Assembly: GCA_025403435.1 (NCBI GenBank)
Contig: CM046350.1
Span: 20,530,324-20,594,323, forward strand
Source: Artocarpus heterophyllus
Lineage: Eukaryota; Streptophyta; Magnoliopsida; Rosales; Moraceae
Reading direction: 5' to 3'
Length of the DNA: 64,000 nucleotides
Positions 24,301 through 35,115 of this stretch are shown piece by piece. A program made the translations under genes and the position numbers. Below the pieces are notes generated by a model. That model saw only the letters and a program-made list of their open reading frames with translations, searched no databases and had not been told where the DNA came from. Every line of letters starts with the position of its first letter. Within the stretch, counting starts at the first letter, position 1.

Positions 24301-25944
24301 AGAATGGCCCCGGTAGAGTTAAAGGAGCTTCACATGCAATTAAAGGAGCTACTTGACAAGGGATTCATCAAGCCAAGTCACTCACCATGGGGAGCTCCAG
24401 TCTTGTTTGTAAAGAAGAAGGATGGCACTATGAGACTCTGCATTGACTATAGAGAGCTGAACAAGGTGACAATCAAGAACAAGTATCCGTTGCCATGAAT
24501 CGATGATTTGTTTGATCAGCTTAAGGGTGCATCTTTGTTTTCAAAGATTGATCTACGATCAGGATATCATCAGTTGAAGATTAAAGAAGGAGATATCCCC
24601 AAGACTGCTTTCAGGTCGAGGTATGGTCACCATGAATTTGTGGTTATGCCCTTCAGTCTGATGAATGCACTGGCTGCCTTTATGGATTTGATGAGCCAGA
24701 TATTCAAGAATTTCCTCGATAAATTTGTTGTTGTATTTATCGATGATATTCTTGTCTATTCTAAGAATCAAGAAGAACATGAGGAGCATTTAAGGATTAT
24801 GCTGGAGACTTTAAGAAGACACCAGCTATATGCAAAGTTCTCCAAATGCAAGTTTTGGCTTGATAAAGTGTCTTTCTTGGGGCATGTTATATCGAAGGAA
24901 GGGATTATGGTTGACCCTACTAAAGTAGAAGCTGTTCTCAACTGGAAGCAACCGATGAATGCAAGTGAAATAAGGAGCTTCTTGGGATTAGCAGGATATT
25001 ATCGGAGATTCGTAGAAGATTTCTCCAAGATAGCAGCTCCACTTACGAATCTGACTCGCAAAGGAAAGAAGTATGAATGGACAGATGCATGCGAGAAAAG
25101 TTTTCAAGAACTGAAGAAAAGGTTAACGACGACTCTAGTGTTGGCAATTCCTGAAGGAAATGATGGGTTTGTTATTTATAGTGATGCATCCAAGATGGAC
25201 CTCGGAGCTGTATTGATGCAGAATGAAATGGTGATTGCTTATGCTTCAAGACAATTGAAGGATTATGAAAAGAACTATCCTACTCATGACCTCGAGTTAG
25301 CAGCAGTCATTTTTGCGTTGAAGATATGGAGATACTATTTATATGGGGTCCAATGTAAGATCTTCACTGATCATCAAAGTCTGAAGTACTTCTTCACACA
25401 AAGAGACCTGAACATGAGACAACGAAGATGGCTAGAGTTGGTGAAAGATTACGATTGTAAAATCCTTTATCATCCTGGTAAAGCTAACCGAGTGGCTGAT
25501 GCTCTAAGTAGGAAGTCAGTTGCCACGTTGATGTCAATGCAAGCAATGTCTTCACCTTTAAGGAAGGAAATTCTAGACTTTGGTTTAGAACTTATAGCAG
25601 GCCAGCTATCAGCACTCTTTCTTTCTCAGACGATGTATGATGAAATTTGGAGAAAGCAAGATGACGATGTAAGCCTTGTGAGGATCAAGCAAGAAATGAA
25701 AGAAGGTAAATGTCAAGAGTTTCGTATTGCGGATGACGGAACTCTGTACCTCAAGGACCGCTTATGTGTTCCCAATGTTGATGATTTAAGGGAAAAGATC
25801 TTGGCGGAAATTCATGACACTCCTTACTCTATTCATCCAAGTGCAACAAAGATGTATAATGATCTAAGGGGTAACTTCTGGTGGTTTGGAATAAAACATG
25901 ATGTTGCAAAGTATGTGAAGAAATGTATGACATGTCGCAAGTAA
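24301..25944 (+). pseudogene. RT, RNase H and integrase zinc domain of B (one stop, then frameshift)
   Basis: RT begins near 24290 ([11 protein letters not shown]) and is interrupted by a single stop at 24496 in the conserved LPRIDD motif. From 24508 the frame is open for 478 codons: [10 protein letters not shown], the catalytic FIDD box at 24736-24747, RNase H with an intact YSDAS aspartate near 25180, VADALSRK near 25500, and the integrase zinc-binding segment to MTCRK. A frameshift near 25938 ends it. The RT and RNase H residues look intact, unlike those of A and D. Confidence 0.9.
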
Positions 25945-26451
25945 AGGCTGAACACCAGAGACCTAGTGGTGAACTGCAGTCTATCCAAATACCGGAATGG
26001 AAATGGGAGGATATAGCAATGGATTTCATTACCGGTTTATCCAGAACTACGAATGGATATGATGCAATTTGGGTAGTTGTGGATCGGCTGACTAAGACGG
26101 CGCATTTCATTCCTATCAAGATCACTTACTCCATGGAACGGTTAGCGGAACTTTACGTCAAGGAAATCGTACGACTTCATGGAATTCCCAAGTCAATCAT
26201 CTCAGATCATGATGGCAGGTTCACATCTAAGTTTTGGAAGAGTGTATAGACTACTATGGGAACCAGGCTACATTTCAGTACAACTTTTCATCCTCAGACA
26301 AACGGCCAAACAGAGAGGACGAACTTGATTTTAGAGGATATGCTACGGGCTTGTTCTCTCAATTTAAGACCAATTGGTGTAAAATGTTGCCGTTAGCAGA
26401 GTTTGCTTACAACAACAGCTTTCATGCGACAATTGGAATGGCACCGTATGA
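25923..26451 (+). pseudogene. Integrase core of B (truncated)
   Basis: The core carries [10 protein letters not shown] near 26020, [10 protein letters not shown] near 26200 and GQTERTN near 26305, with a stop near 26249 and a frameshift near 26350. Coding ends in GMAPYE at 26451, where sequence equal to 5' LTR position 21875 begins. The C-terminal domain and chromodomain are deleted. Confidence 0.88.
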
Positions 26452-26825
26452 GCCTATCGAAGTCCCAAGTTCGGCCTGCCGAACTGTGGGAGTAAGTAAA
26501 TTTTAAATGATGTGATTATTAATGAGATATAATGTGATGTTTTATAAGTCTTGATTTTACAACTTAGTATATTTATTCTATTAAAATAAGTTTATGATTA
26601 ATTTAAAGTATAATTGAATAAATTATGACATGGAATGAGTCAAGCTATGTGATTTAAACAATGTTAAAAAAAATGTATGAATGGATCCTGGTTAAGTATG
26701 TTTTAATTACTTTTACAATTAAAAGTATCGTTTAAGTTTTGTATTCATATTTATGCTTAAAGTCCAAGTTAGTATGAATATAAGAATGGAATGACATTTG
26801 TGACGTCTGTAAGGGGGGCGTTACA
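26452..26825 (+). repeat. 3' LTR remnant of element B
   Basis: 374 bp co-linear with 21875-22248 without length change, ending GGCGTTACA. Only the final eighth of the LTR is kept. Confidence 0.92.
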
Positions 26826-27164
26826 TGGTTGCTGCAACTAAATGAGTTGGATGAATTTCGGCTCGATGCTTATGAGAATGCAAAGCTTTACAAGGAGAAA
26901 GCGAAAAGATGGCATGATAAGCACATTCTCAGAAAAGAGTTTGCAGTTGGTCAACAGGTCTTGCTCTATAACTCTCGCCTTAAATTGTTTCTAGGTAAGC
27001 TGAAGTCTAGGTGGTCAGGACGGTTTACAGTAATACAAATCTTTCTATCTGGAGCAATAGAGGTTGCACACGATACCAAAGGCATATTTAAGGTCAATGG
27101 TCAGCGCTTGAAGCCCTACTTTAGAGGTGGAGTTAACAAGCATAAAACCACCTTCGATTTATAA
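26826..27164 (+). pseudogene. Integrase of C, 3' part after the B insertion
   Basis: The frame resumes with LLQLNELDEFRLDAYENA, then KRWHDKHI, an SH3-like core (GQQVLLYNSRLKLF) and VNGQRLKPYF, ending at the stop at 27164. This continues directly from the protein broken at 19238, so the two halves were one gene before element B landed. Flanks are AGGTT (19234-19238) and TGGTT (26826-26830), a 5-bp target duplication with one change. Confidence 0.9.
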
Positions 27165-28002
27165 GCTCCTACAAAGTGACAGTGAGACAGTCTGGCTGAA
27201 GACAATAAAGCAAGCGCTTCTTGGGAGGCAACCCAAGCATTTCCCTATTTATCATGTCAAAAAAATAAAAATAAATAAATAATAAAAATAAGTAAATAAA
27301 TAATTCAGGTTATTTTTGTTTGTCAATGTTGATCTTGTTTTGCAGGTGTTGAAGTCAGTAAGGGAGCATGCAGAAAAAAGTCTCTGGATGAATTGAATTT
27401 CTTTAGATAGAATCCAAGCGCCGCAGCCCTCAATTTAGAGCGTCGCGGCGTTGGTTTGGATGAGCAGCAGAATTGTCGTTTGCAGAAGTAAAGCGCCGCG
27501 GCGCTATAACACCAGCGCCGCGGCGCCACACAAAAAAAAAATCACAGAACACTAGCGCCGCAGCGCTGGAATTCCAGCGCCGCAGCGCTGTTTGTGTGGT
27601 TTCGAAAAAAAAAAGGGCTTTAAACATAACCACCCACCTTTCTTTCCCACATTCTCACCCATTCACTTTCTCTCTCTAAACTAAACTCCTTTCTCCCACT
27701 TCTTCTTCTCCTCTCTCTCTAGACAACTTTGCCATCCTCCAACGTTTTGGCTGCCTTCTCTCTTGTGTTCGTCCTTCTCATCAAGTAAGTTATCTCCCTT
27801 CCATATATTTGATTTTTTTAAATTTTTGTTATTTTTATTTTATTTTATTATTTTATATTTGTGTGATTCTTCCTGAAATTTGAACTTCTTGGGTTATTGG
27901 TAAGTGAAATCTTGGCAGTGTTGGGTACCCTCTATGTAGTTGTAGGGAGCAATAATTTTTGTTGAGTGTTTAGTCTTTAAGCGTGTGTGCCACCTAAAAA
28001 AA
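27165..28002 (+). other. Spacer of C between pol and the env-position ORF
   Basis: Contains GCTTCTTGGGAGGCAACCCA near 27218, a self-complementary stretch. At 27416-27592 there is a cluster of GC-rich palindromes, for example AGCGCCGCGGCGCT. A CT-rich pyrimidine tract spans about 27638-27725. A donor-like TCAA|GTAAGTTA lies at 27785. The layout resembles the 5' leader of an independent transcript for the downstream ORF (inference). Confidence 0.5.
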
Positions 28003-29034
28003 ATGGCTTCTAAGTGCACACGAACTTCAGCGTCATCTTCCACCCCATCTAGCCGTTTTATGAGTGAGGCCGCTAGAAAAAGACATAACAATGCCATTGT
28101 TAAAAAAACGGGGTTTAGACTTTAGTGATGGTTTTTCTACAGTATTTTTTAATATGTTTATGCAAAGAGGATGGAGCAAATTTCTTGAGCAACCCGAGGC
28201 AGCTGTAGTCCCACTTGTTTGGGAATTTTATGCCAATGTTCCACAGCACACTAACCTCCGGGTAAGTGTACGGGTAAGATGGTTTGTTTTGATAAAACAA
28301 TCATTAACAGGTATTATGGGCTCTGCAATATCGATAATGATGACTATTATGAATACCTAAGTGAACATTTGGATTTTGAGGAAGTTCTTGGCACAATAGC
28401 TACTCTAGGCACCACGTGGAAATTAACACGAGGCGACGAAGCAGTGTCGTTTCCCTCCTCCACATTAAACAGGGAGTACAAAGCTTGGTTGTATTTTATT
28501 GCGTCTAAATTAATGCCTGTACTGCATTTTTCTGATGTTACCAAGGACAGAGCTGCCTTGTTGTTTGTGGTTGTTACAGGTAAAACTATCGATGTGGGGA
28601 AAGTGATCCAAGACAGCATTTTTAGAACCGCTATGGGTTTCACGACTGGTGGTTTGGGTCACTCTTCCCTCATCACAAGACTGTGCATCGACGCCGGAGT
28701 CTCGTTCGACCAAGAGGAAGAATTATTACAACCAATGAAAATCATCAACAGAAAGGTCATGGGAAGCTTCTGAGACCAAGATGTACGCCCTCCGTTTTGG
28801 CAAGACACTGGTGCCTCAGCCTCGAGCCAACCCTCTCACCCCGAACAAGTCACTCCTACAGCTCAACTGCCTACTGTACCTGCCCCTGAGTTACCAATCA
28901 GTGATCACTTGCGTCGTCTGGAACTGGGCCTAGAATATAATATTGCCATGATGCGGGCAATTGCTCGACACTTGGGCATGGATGAATCTCAACTTCCCCC
29001 TCCACTGCATTTTCCTGATCACCTTGAGCCTTGA
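28003..29034 (+). pseudogene. Env-position ORF of Athila element C (putative plant transposon protein, broken)
   Basis: Starts MASKCTRTSASSSTPSSRF at 28003. A frameshift in an A7 run near 28100 and a second one-base deletion near 28272 split it into three frames, and a stop at 28771 interrupts the end. The joined features resemble the 'putative plant transposon protein' domain seen in Athila-like elements (FMQRGW, FYANVPQ, INRYYGL, WLYFIASKLMPVLHFSDVT). The final part is Pro-rich, with LPISDHLRRLELGLEYN before the stop at 29032-29034. No clear signal peptide or membrane segment is visible, so an envelope role is not supported. Confidence 0.65.
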
Positions 29035-30567
29035 TTTCACTTTCAATATTTATTTCATTATTTAGGTTTTCTTTTCATTCTCAACTTCTTAAGGTTTTTG
29101 TTTTGTTTGTTTTCCTTGTTATCCAGATCACTTCTCGGAGTTCACATGGCTGCACAAGTCCAATTGGCCTCATTTGTTACTCAGGGGGTTTCCCTTACCT
29201 TTTCTTTTTTATTTTATACATTGAGGGCAATGCTTTATTTAGTTTGGGGGGGAAACAAAAATTTTTGTTTGTTAAAACTTGTGTTAACCCTTTTGAAACT
29301 TGAAGCGATACATTCCTGCAGTGATGAATCTGGATATGATTGAATCTTTATTTGGATGTCTTGAAATTCGTAGGAGGTGTGAATTTTTGTTTAAATGTGT
29401 GTTGGATTTGTTGTTTAATTCTAATTCTGAATTTATGATCTATTTCTTGAGCACAAAAATCTTGAATTTTTGAATTGTGTGTATGTCCAGTTGATGTTCA
29501 CCCATGTTTTAGAATTCATCTGATTTTCTGTCGAGGCAAAATCCTAGGCTACATCTGACAAAAAACATGATTTAGGCCATTTTTGGATCGTTTGAGCCGT
29601 TCAAGCCGACCTTGGTTAAATATCCCTAGTCACCTTGTTGAGCCTTGATGCATTAGCCGTTCTTTCTTTGTCACCTACATTTGTTAAACCAGCCAATCAT
29701 TTATACCTTGTCCCACATCCCGGAAACATGTTGATTTCTGAAGAAGGTGAGCATATTTTGGAAGGTAGAGTGGAGCAGAGGAGTTGTTGAGTGTTAAATG
29801 AAGCGTAGAAGTTTTTGAGTTTGACGTTGGATTAATTTTGCTATTTAAGGATCTTATTAGTATTCATATTATTTTTATACGAAAAAAAATTTGTAGAAAA
29901 AAAAAAGAAAGAAAAAAAAAGAGAAAAAGAAAAAGAAAAGAAAAGAAAAGAAAAACAACAACAACAACAACAACACAAAACCAGAAAAAAGGTTCAAACA
30001 ACAACAGTGAGTGACTAAGAAAACGAAAGTGCATAAATGAGTGCAGTTGGTCATGAGTTGAATGGTTTGAAGGAGAAGGGTAAATGTTGATTGTACAGTT
30101 GAAGTGGTTTAAGGGTGTACAACCAAGAGGAGTTCTATTTGGAGTCTAGAAATCAACATGAGAGGGGTGAATTGAGCCTAAAATTAACTTTTATCTTACC
30201 TTTAGTCCAGCCTTACGTTACAAGCTTAATAAAGCCCTAATGATTTTTAATTGGATGACTAGCCTACACTAGTGGAGAGAGGAATGAAAGGTGAACCTAT
30301 GAAACATGTTTCTTTGTACAACTCATCAAAGCTTCTCAGAATAATGTGGATGTTACTGGACTGCATAAATTTGAAAAGAATGGATAACATACACACACGG
30401 GTCATGGAATTAGAATTAGTCTTAAATAGCAAATCGATCCCAATGTTTGGATGGAATTTGTTCTTTTCTTTGAATTGTAGGATGGACAAATTTTGGAGGA
30501 CATCTTGAAGGATTTATTGTTCCATGTTTGTGTTACTTCTTGGTTTTGCTCAAGGACTAGCAAAAGT
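29035..30567 (+). other. 3' non-coding region of element C
   Basis: No supported gene. It includes a purine-only A/G tract (about 29880-29955) followed by a CAA/ACA repeat, then AT-rich sequence leading to the polypurine tract. Confidence 0.55.
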
Positions 30568-30569
30568 TA

Positions 30570-30582
30570 GTTTGGGGGGTTT
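30570..30582 (+). other. Polypurine tract of C
   Basis: GTTTGGGGGGTTT directly before TGATACC of the 3' LTR; a G6 core of this kind is usual in Athila elements. Confidence 0.75.
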
Positions 30583-31898
30583 TGATACCTCTAGTTTAGA
30601 GAGTTATTTGGCCGCTTTTAGTTAACGAATATTACTATGTTCTTGAGAAAAATTGCATGAAACACCTAACTTTTTCATGAAAGTATGCTTTTATTGATGT
30701 AGGTTGAAGAAAGAAAGAAAAGAAAACAAAAGGGAGCATGAGCAAAAGAAATTGGAGAAAAATTGCAAATCAAGCACGAACTTAGAGCTTGTTGGCAGAG
30801 CAGAAGCACCGCGGCGCCCAAGGGTGGTCTAAGCAGAGCGTGTTGGCAAGGACTTAGCGTCGCGGTGCTATGACGGAAAAAAAGAAAAAAAAGGAAGCGC
30901 TGCAGCGCTTGGAAAGAAGGGCCACGGCGCTGAGGGTGATTCTGAACCGTGATTTCTGAACGTGAAACAAGGGTTTAGTTAACTTAAGAGTAGTATAAAT
31001 AGACAACAATGTAATAGTCTTAGGAGCTAGGTTTTTCTTATTTTTCAGAGCGTTGTTTATTTTTCTTAGGAGCCGTCAAGCAATCCGGAGTAAGAAGTGA
31101 GAGATTGATGACATAATTTCTTGTTCTCTTAACTCTTAATGTTTGATTCAATTAAATTTTCAGTTTTTATTTCTTTTTCAATTATGTTTTAATTTTCTTA
31201 GTTAGGGCTATGATGTAGCCTAATCATGACGATGTGAATTTCATATTTAGTTATGCACCATAATTGATTTTATTCATGTGAGTTATTTGTTATTATGCTT
31301 AATGCTTTTGAATGATTAGCTACCATTTAAATGATCTAATGTGCATGTTCAAAACTGAGAAGGGAGAATTATGCAAATGCTTCATCTAACATATAACCAT
31401 GAATTAAATATGGATAGAGATATACCATATTATTTGTGTGGCTTTATCTGGAAAGTTCATGAATCCTAATGCATTCTGATTTATTTAAATTCACATAGAG
31501 ATATAGTGAGTTAATAAACTGAGTAGATTTGTTATACCTAGAGATAGGATAGTAAATAATTTAGGAATTTCCGTCATCACATGTGTATTGTTAATTGGGT
31601 TGCATAATTTTAATGAAATTCATATCTAGTGATTATGGTGAAATCAAATGCCTTAACGCCTTGTCTTATTGAAGTATCTCTTGAAATTAATTGCAATTTT
31701 TCTTCTTAATTTAGTACTTTAGTTCATTAGTTTATTCAATCTCAACTTCATATGATCAGCTAGATAAACCTTAGAGTTAATCCAACTTTAGTACTTAGTT
31801 AGATTATTATACAACAGTCCCTGTGAGACGATACTCTTACTCACTATTGTATTACTTGATCGATAACATGCACTTGCGTTAGTGAATTTTACCGAACA
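30583..31898 (+). repeat. 3' LTR of element C
   Basis: 1316 bp from TGATACCTC to ACCGAACA. The first 235 bp match 13468-13706. Four imperfect GC palindromes (such as AGCGCTGCAGCGCT) lie at 30804-30935, echoing those in the spacer at 27416-27592. The right 5-mer GCTTG is close to the left flank GCTTA. Confidence 0.85.
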
Positions 31899-32482
31899 GC
31901 TTGTCCCCAAGTATTGTATTGTGCTAACCCACATTACTTAATTGTGCTAGAAAATTCATCTATTTTTTTAGTATTTTGATTTTTAAAAAGCAATAAATTT
32001 GATATTTCAAGAAAATGAGTCAAATACACAAAAGAAAACTAGTACATTAGTAGATAATTTGGTATACGTTTGTATATATTATCTTAAATTTGTTCTATTC
32101 ATTCATCACAGTTATCAAGAAACAAAATCTGATGTAGAAGTGACACAATTTCATGTCTATAACATTATGAATTATTTGTAAATTAAAGAAAAAGAAATGC
32201 AATAAAAATATATATAATTTGTCTAAAATATGTCATTCTCAAAATGTCGTGTTGTGCATGCTTGTGGGTCGTACCATGTTGTGTTATTCCTCATATCTAG
32301 CCATGTTGGTCTCAACATGCTCAACACCTAAGCCTAACATGATCCCGTGTGATACGACCCAAGAATCAATGTGTCAGGCTATGCAAAATATGTACTGTGC
32401 CATGTTGTGCTATAATATTAAGAGGTTAGCCCAACACATTGGACAACTCTAATATGGACATGTAGGACTACTTGGATCATGA

Positions 32483-32638
32483 GCCGTTTGATATTGTTTT
32501 TAAAATAGGTGAAAAATGTTTTTTTTTTTAAAAAAATGAGAATTTTTTGATAATTGTGCTAAGAGGCTTTTAAAATTTTTGCCTCGAAAAACGTACGAAA
32601 ATATTTTTAAAAATTTCAAAACGAAAACAAACGGGGCC
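32483..32638. mobile_element. MITE-like inverted-repeat element
   Basis: Left end AGCCGTTTGATA; right end ACAAACGGGGCC, whose complement GGCCCCGTTTGT resembles the left. The interior is short and rich in A and T runs. A related repeat lies at 39036-39192. Superfamily and target duplication are not clear. Confidence 0.45.
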
Positions 32639-32851
32639 TATCATAATTTATATTTTTGAGAATTTAAATGCGTGAATTTATGATTGGTTAAAAGGTGTGA
32701 TATAAATTATTAAAAAAAAGTTCATTTATCCAGCGAAACACTAAAAAAATTATTGCATCATCCATGTTTTAATTGATACACTACATACAGAAAACAACAA
32801 CATCTATAGGATTGATGAATATATTAGGGTGAATGATAGAAACAATTATAG

Positions 32852-33012
32852 GGCGTTTGAGAAATAGGCTTAGAACTGAAATTTTTGAACTAAAAACTGT
32901 AATATATGAGAGTTTTACATTATAGCTTACTTTTTTCTGATTACTGTAGTATGTGAGAGCTTTACACTATAACAACTAAAAGTTTTGGTTAGAATTAATT
33001 TTGCCAAACACC
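32852..33012. mobile_element. MITE-like element, family with GTAATATGTGAGAG core
   Basis: The ends GGCGTTTGAG and GCCAAACACC are roughly inverted. The core (GTAATATATGAGAGTTTTAC, repeated as GTAGTATGTGAGAGCTTTAC) recurs in related copies at 39987-40143 and about 40895-41036. Confidence 0.5.
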
Positions 33013-34278
33013 ACATAGTTTCACAGAGGTGGGGATTTAAAAAATATATATATATGAAATTTAGGGAGTGAAAAATAAGCAACCCTTTTCAAATTTTCCA
33101 CACCCTCGTCTCTCCCCCTTTTTCCACCTATAGATGACAGGGCTCTATGACGACAAAGCTCAAATGACGTTAATGCAAGCAACATTCAATTTGATCTCAT
33201 GATGACATGAAGAGGACAACGAGGCACAGGATTGGAGCAAGGCGAAGCTGAACCCACACTACTATGTGGTATTACAAACTTCATGACAAACAACCTCCAC
33301 TGTTATTGGCGGCAATGGCGTTTTCTGCTGTCGGCGACAACGTCCTCTGCTAGCAGCAACTAGGGTTGCTTAAAGCTTTTTCAAAGGACTTGAAAAAAAT
33401 ATATGATTACTTTATTTTTTAGGAATCAAGGTTTTTTTTTTTAAACAATTTAGGGATTAGTATTTTTCCTTGAATATTTATTGAGTAAATCAATTGGTAA
33501 ATTCATTATTGATATACCAAAGTACAAATTCTCAAATTAGTCCCAAAATAATAATGAAAAAAACCTAAAGATTCAAATTGAAAAATCCCTAGTTCCATTC
33601 CCTTAGCTGCAACCATGACATACCCACCCACCAGATTACATAGAATGACAAGCCTTACTGTTGTGAAGAGTCCCTCGTCGAGCCTCAAGGATTGTGGGGC
33701 TCGCCTCACGAACTTTTGCTTCGGCAATATCACAACCAAACTTCATGACGAAAAGGCTCGATTGCACGGAGTTGGCGGCTTCATAACTCTAGAAATTTGA
33801 GTCATTTACTTAAAAATCTTCGAAAATAGGTCATTTCCATGAATTATCTATTAAACACAGGCTATTTACAATAATTTTGAAATATATTAATGACCTGACT
33901 CGAACTCATGCGCCATATCTAAGATTGCATCCACTAGAGATGGAGCCCACCAAACTTTTTGCCTTCAAAGTCCTCCAGCAAGGACAATCTTATGACCTAA
34001 GTTACTTCACTGTGTGTACATAAATCAAATTGAACTCGATTACTTTTGATCTTTACAAGCAAACATAATTTGAAGATAGATAGCGATCTTGGTGGTGAAA
34101 AAGGAAAAGTGAAAACTAAATTTGAGATGTTCATCGCCTATCATAGCTCAAATCAATCCATCCCACTTGACCTAAAAACAAAAATAATCAAAAGTAACGC
34201 TCCAAAAAGGGCCAAGTATGGAAAAGTTGGAAAGGTTACATGAATTTAAGATAAGAGTAGATCTTTGCCTATGAGAAG

Positions 34279-34280
<2 letters not shown>

Positions 34281-34312
<32 letters not shown>
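34281..34312. repeat. (AT)n microsatellite
   Basis: About 16 AT units, 0.2 kb beyond the 3' end of the DUF642 coding sequence. Confidence 0.9.
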
Positions 34313-34314
<2 letters not shown>

Positions 34315-34522
34315 CTTTGGCTGAAATACCCAGTCACGTCTTTATCATCACGAGAAAAGAATGAAAGTAGGCAAAGGGAGGCATGATATGACGCTCATAT
34401 ATCTCATTCTCATAGCAAATGATTGTAATATTAAAGATCACATACAACAAAGAACTAAGTGATTGGTCTTATACCAACACTCCCATCCCACCCCACAACT
34501 AACAAACAGTAAAAATATATAT

Positions 34523-35115
34523 TTATATAACCAAAACAAGCACCCAAATGGCAACCACAAGCCTCAACCCAAATCCTCCAATCTCATTCTTGTAAGAGCT
34601 AGAGAACCACACCCTGACATCGTCAATGACCGGGCCACACAACGAGCTCATGTCGTCGCTCCTCGTGTTGTAGTAAATGCTGTAGAACGCGACCCTAGTC
34701 CTCTCTGCCTTGGCTGTGAAGTTGAGGCTAGTGGTGTGGAACGTCGAGTTGGAATCGGGCGTGTAATGGACGTTCTGCGCTTGGTCCCCCGCGAAGGCCA
34801 TGACCGCGAGCGGCTGCTTGCACTTGTCGCCCGCGTGGCCCAAAGCGAAAGTGAGGGTGTAGAGCTTGTTCGCCGAGGTTTCAACCATTTGGGAGATAAT
34901 GCCTTCCTTGCCGGAGAGCAACTCAACGGCTCGCTTGCCTCCCGGGACGCTGTAATGGTAGGAATCAATGTACCTCACAGCCCTGTTGGATTCTACATTC
35001 CAGCCTGGTAATGAAGATATTTCTTCGTCCAGATTGGTGGGAAGCAATACGCCAAGTGACACGTTTTTGGGAACCCATGGACCTTCTTCAAAATCGCCAT
35101 TAAGCACTGCATTGT
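34523..35115 (-). CDS. DUF642 exon 3: second domain and hydrophobic tail
   Basis: 593 nt with acceptor TATGCAG|ACAATG. It encodes the second domain (LPGWNVESNRAVRYID, GGKRAVELLSGKEG, LTFALGHAGDKC, TRVAFYSIYYNTRSDD). The end is a Ser/Gly-containing linker and 15 hydrophobic residues before the stop, a GPI-signal-like layout. N-glycosylation sequons NVS, NST and NFT are present. Confidence 0.93.

Larger units (their letters stand above)
19239..26825 (+). mobile_element. Element B: Tekay-type chromovirus nested in C, 3' deleted
   Basis: A full 5' LTR, primer-binding site, gag, protease, RT, RNase H and part of integrase are followed directly by only the last 374 bp of a 3' LTR. The proteins are close homologues of element A's. 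The end of integrase, the chromodomain, the polypurine tract and about 2.6 kb of the 3' LTR are missing. The retained 3' LTR piece differs from the matching part of the 5' LTR at roughly 11 of 374 positions (counted by eye), so the insertion is fairly recent. Confidence 0.92.
13468..31898 (+). mobile_element. Element C: Athila-type Ty3/gypsy element, split by element B
   Basis: The interior has the Athila order: gag, protease with DLGAS, RT with FMDDFSVFG, RNase H, integrase, then an env-position ORF before the 3' LTR. The polypurine tract TTTGGGGGG and LTR termini TGATA...GAACA fit the clade. The flanking 5-mers GCTTA (13463-13467) and GCTTG (31899-31903) differ at one base and are the likely target duplication. 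B is inserted in the integrase coding region at 19239-26825. The 5' LTR is mostly missing and is joined to an inverted LTR piece. Confidence 0.88.
31899..34522. other. Non-coding interval between C and the DUF642 gene
   Basis: AT-rich sequence with two MITE-like repeats (32483-32638, 32852-33012) and an (AT)n tract (34281-34312). Short open frames here have no recognisable domain. Confidence 0.6.

Noticed and set aside
34463..35011. 182-codon open frame on the plus strand
   Set aside because: It is antisense to DUF642 exon 3, which has splice sites, family motifs and intact joining; the plus-strand frame is a shadow of GC-rich coding DNA.
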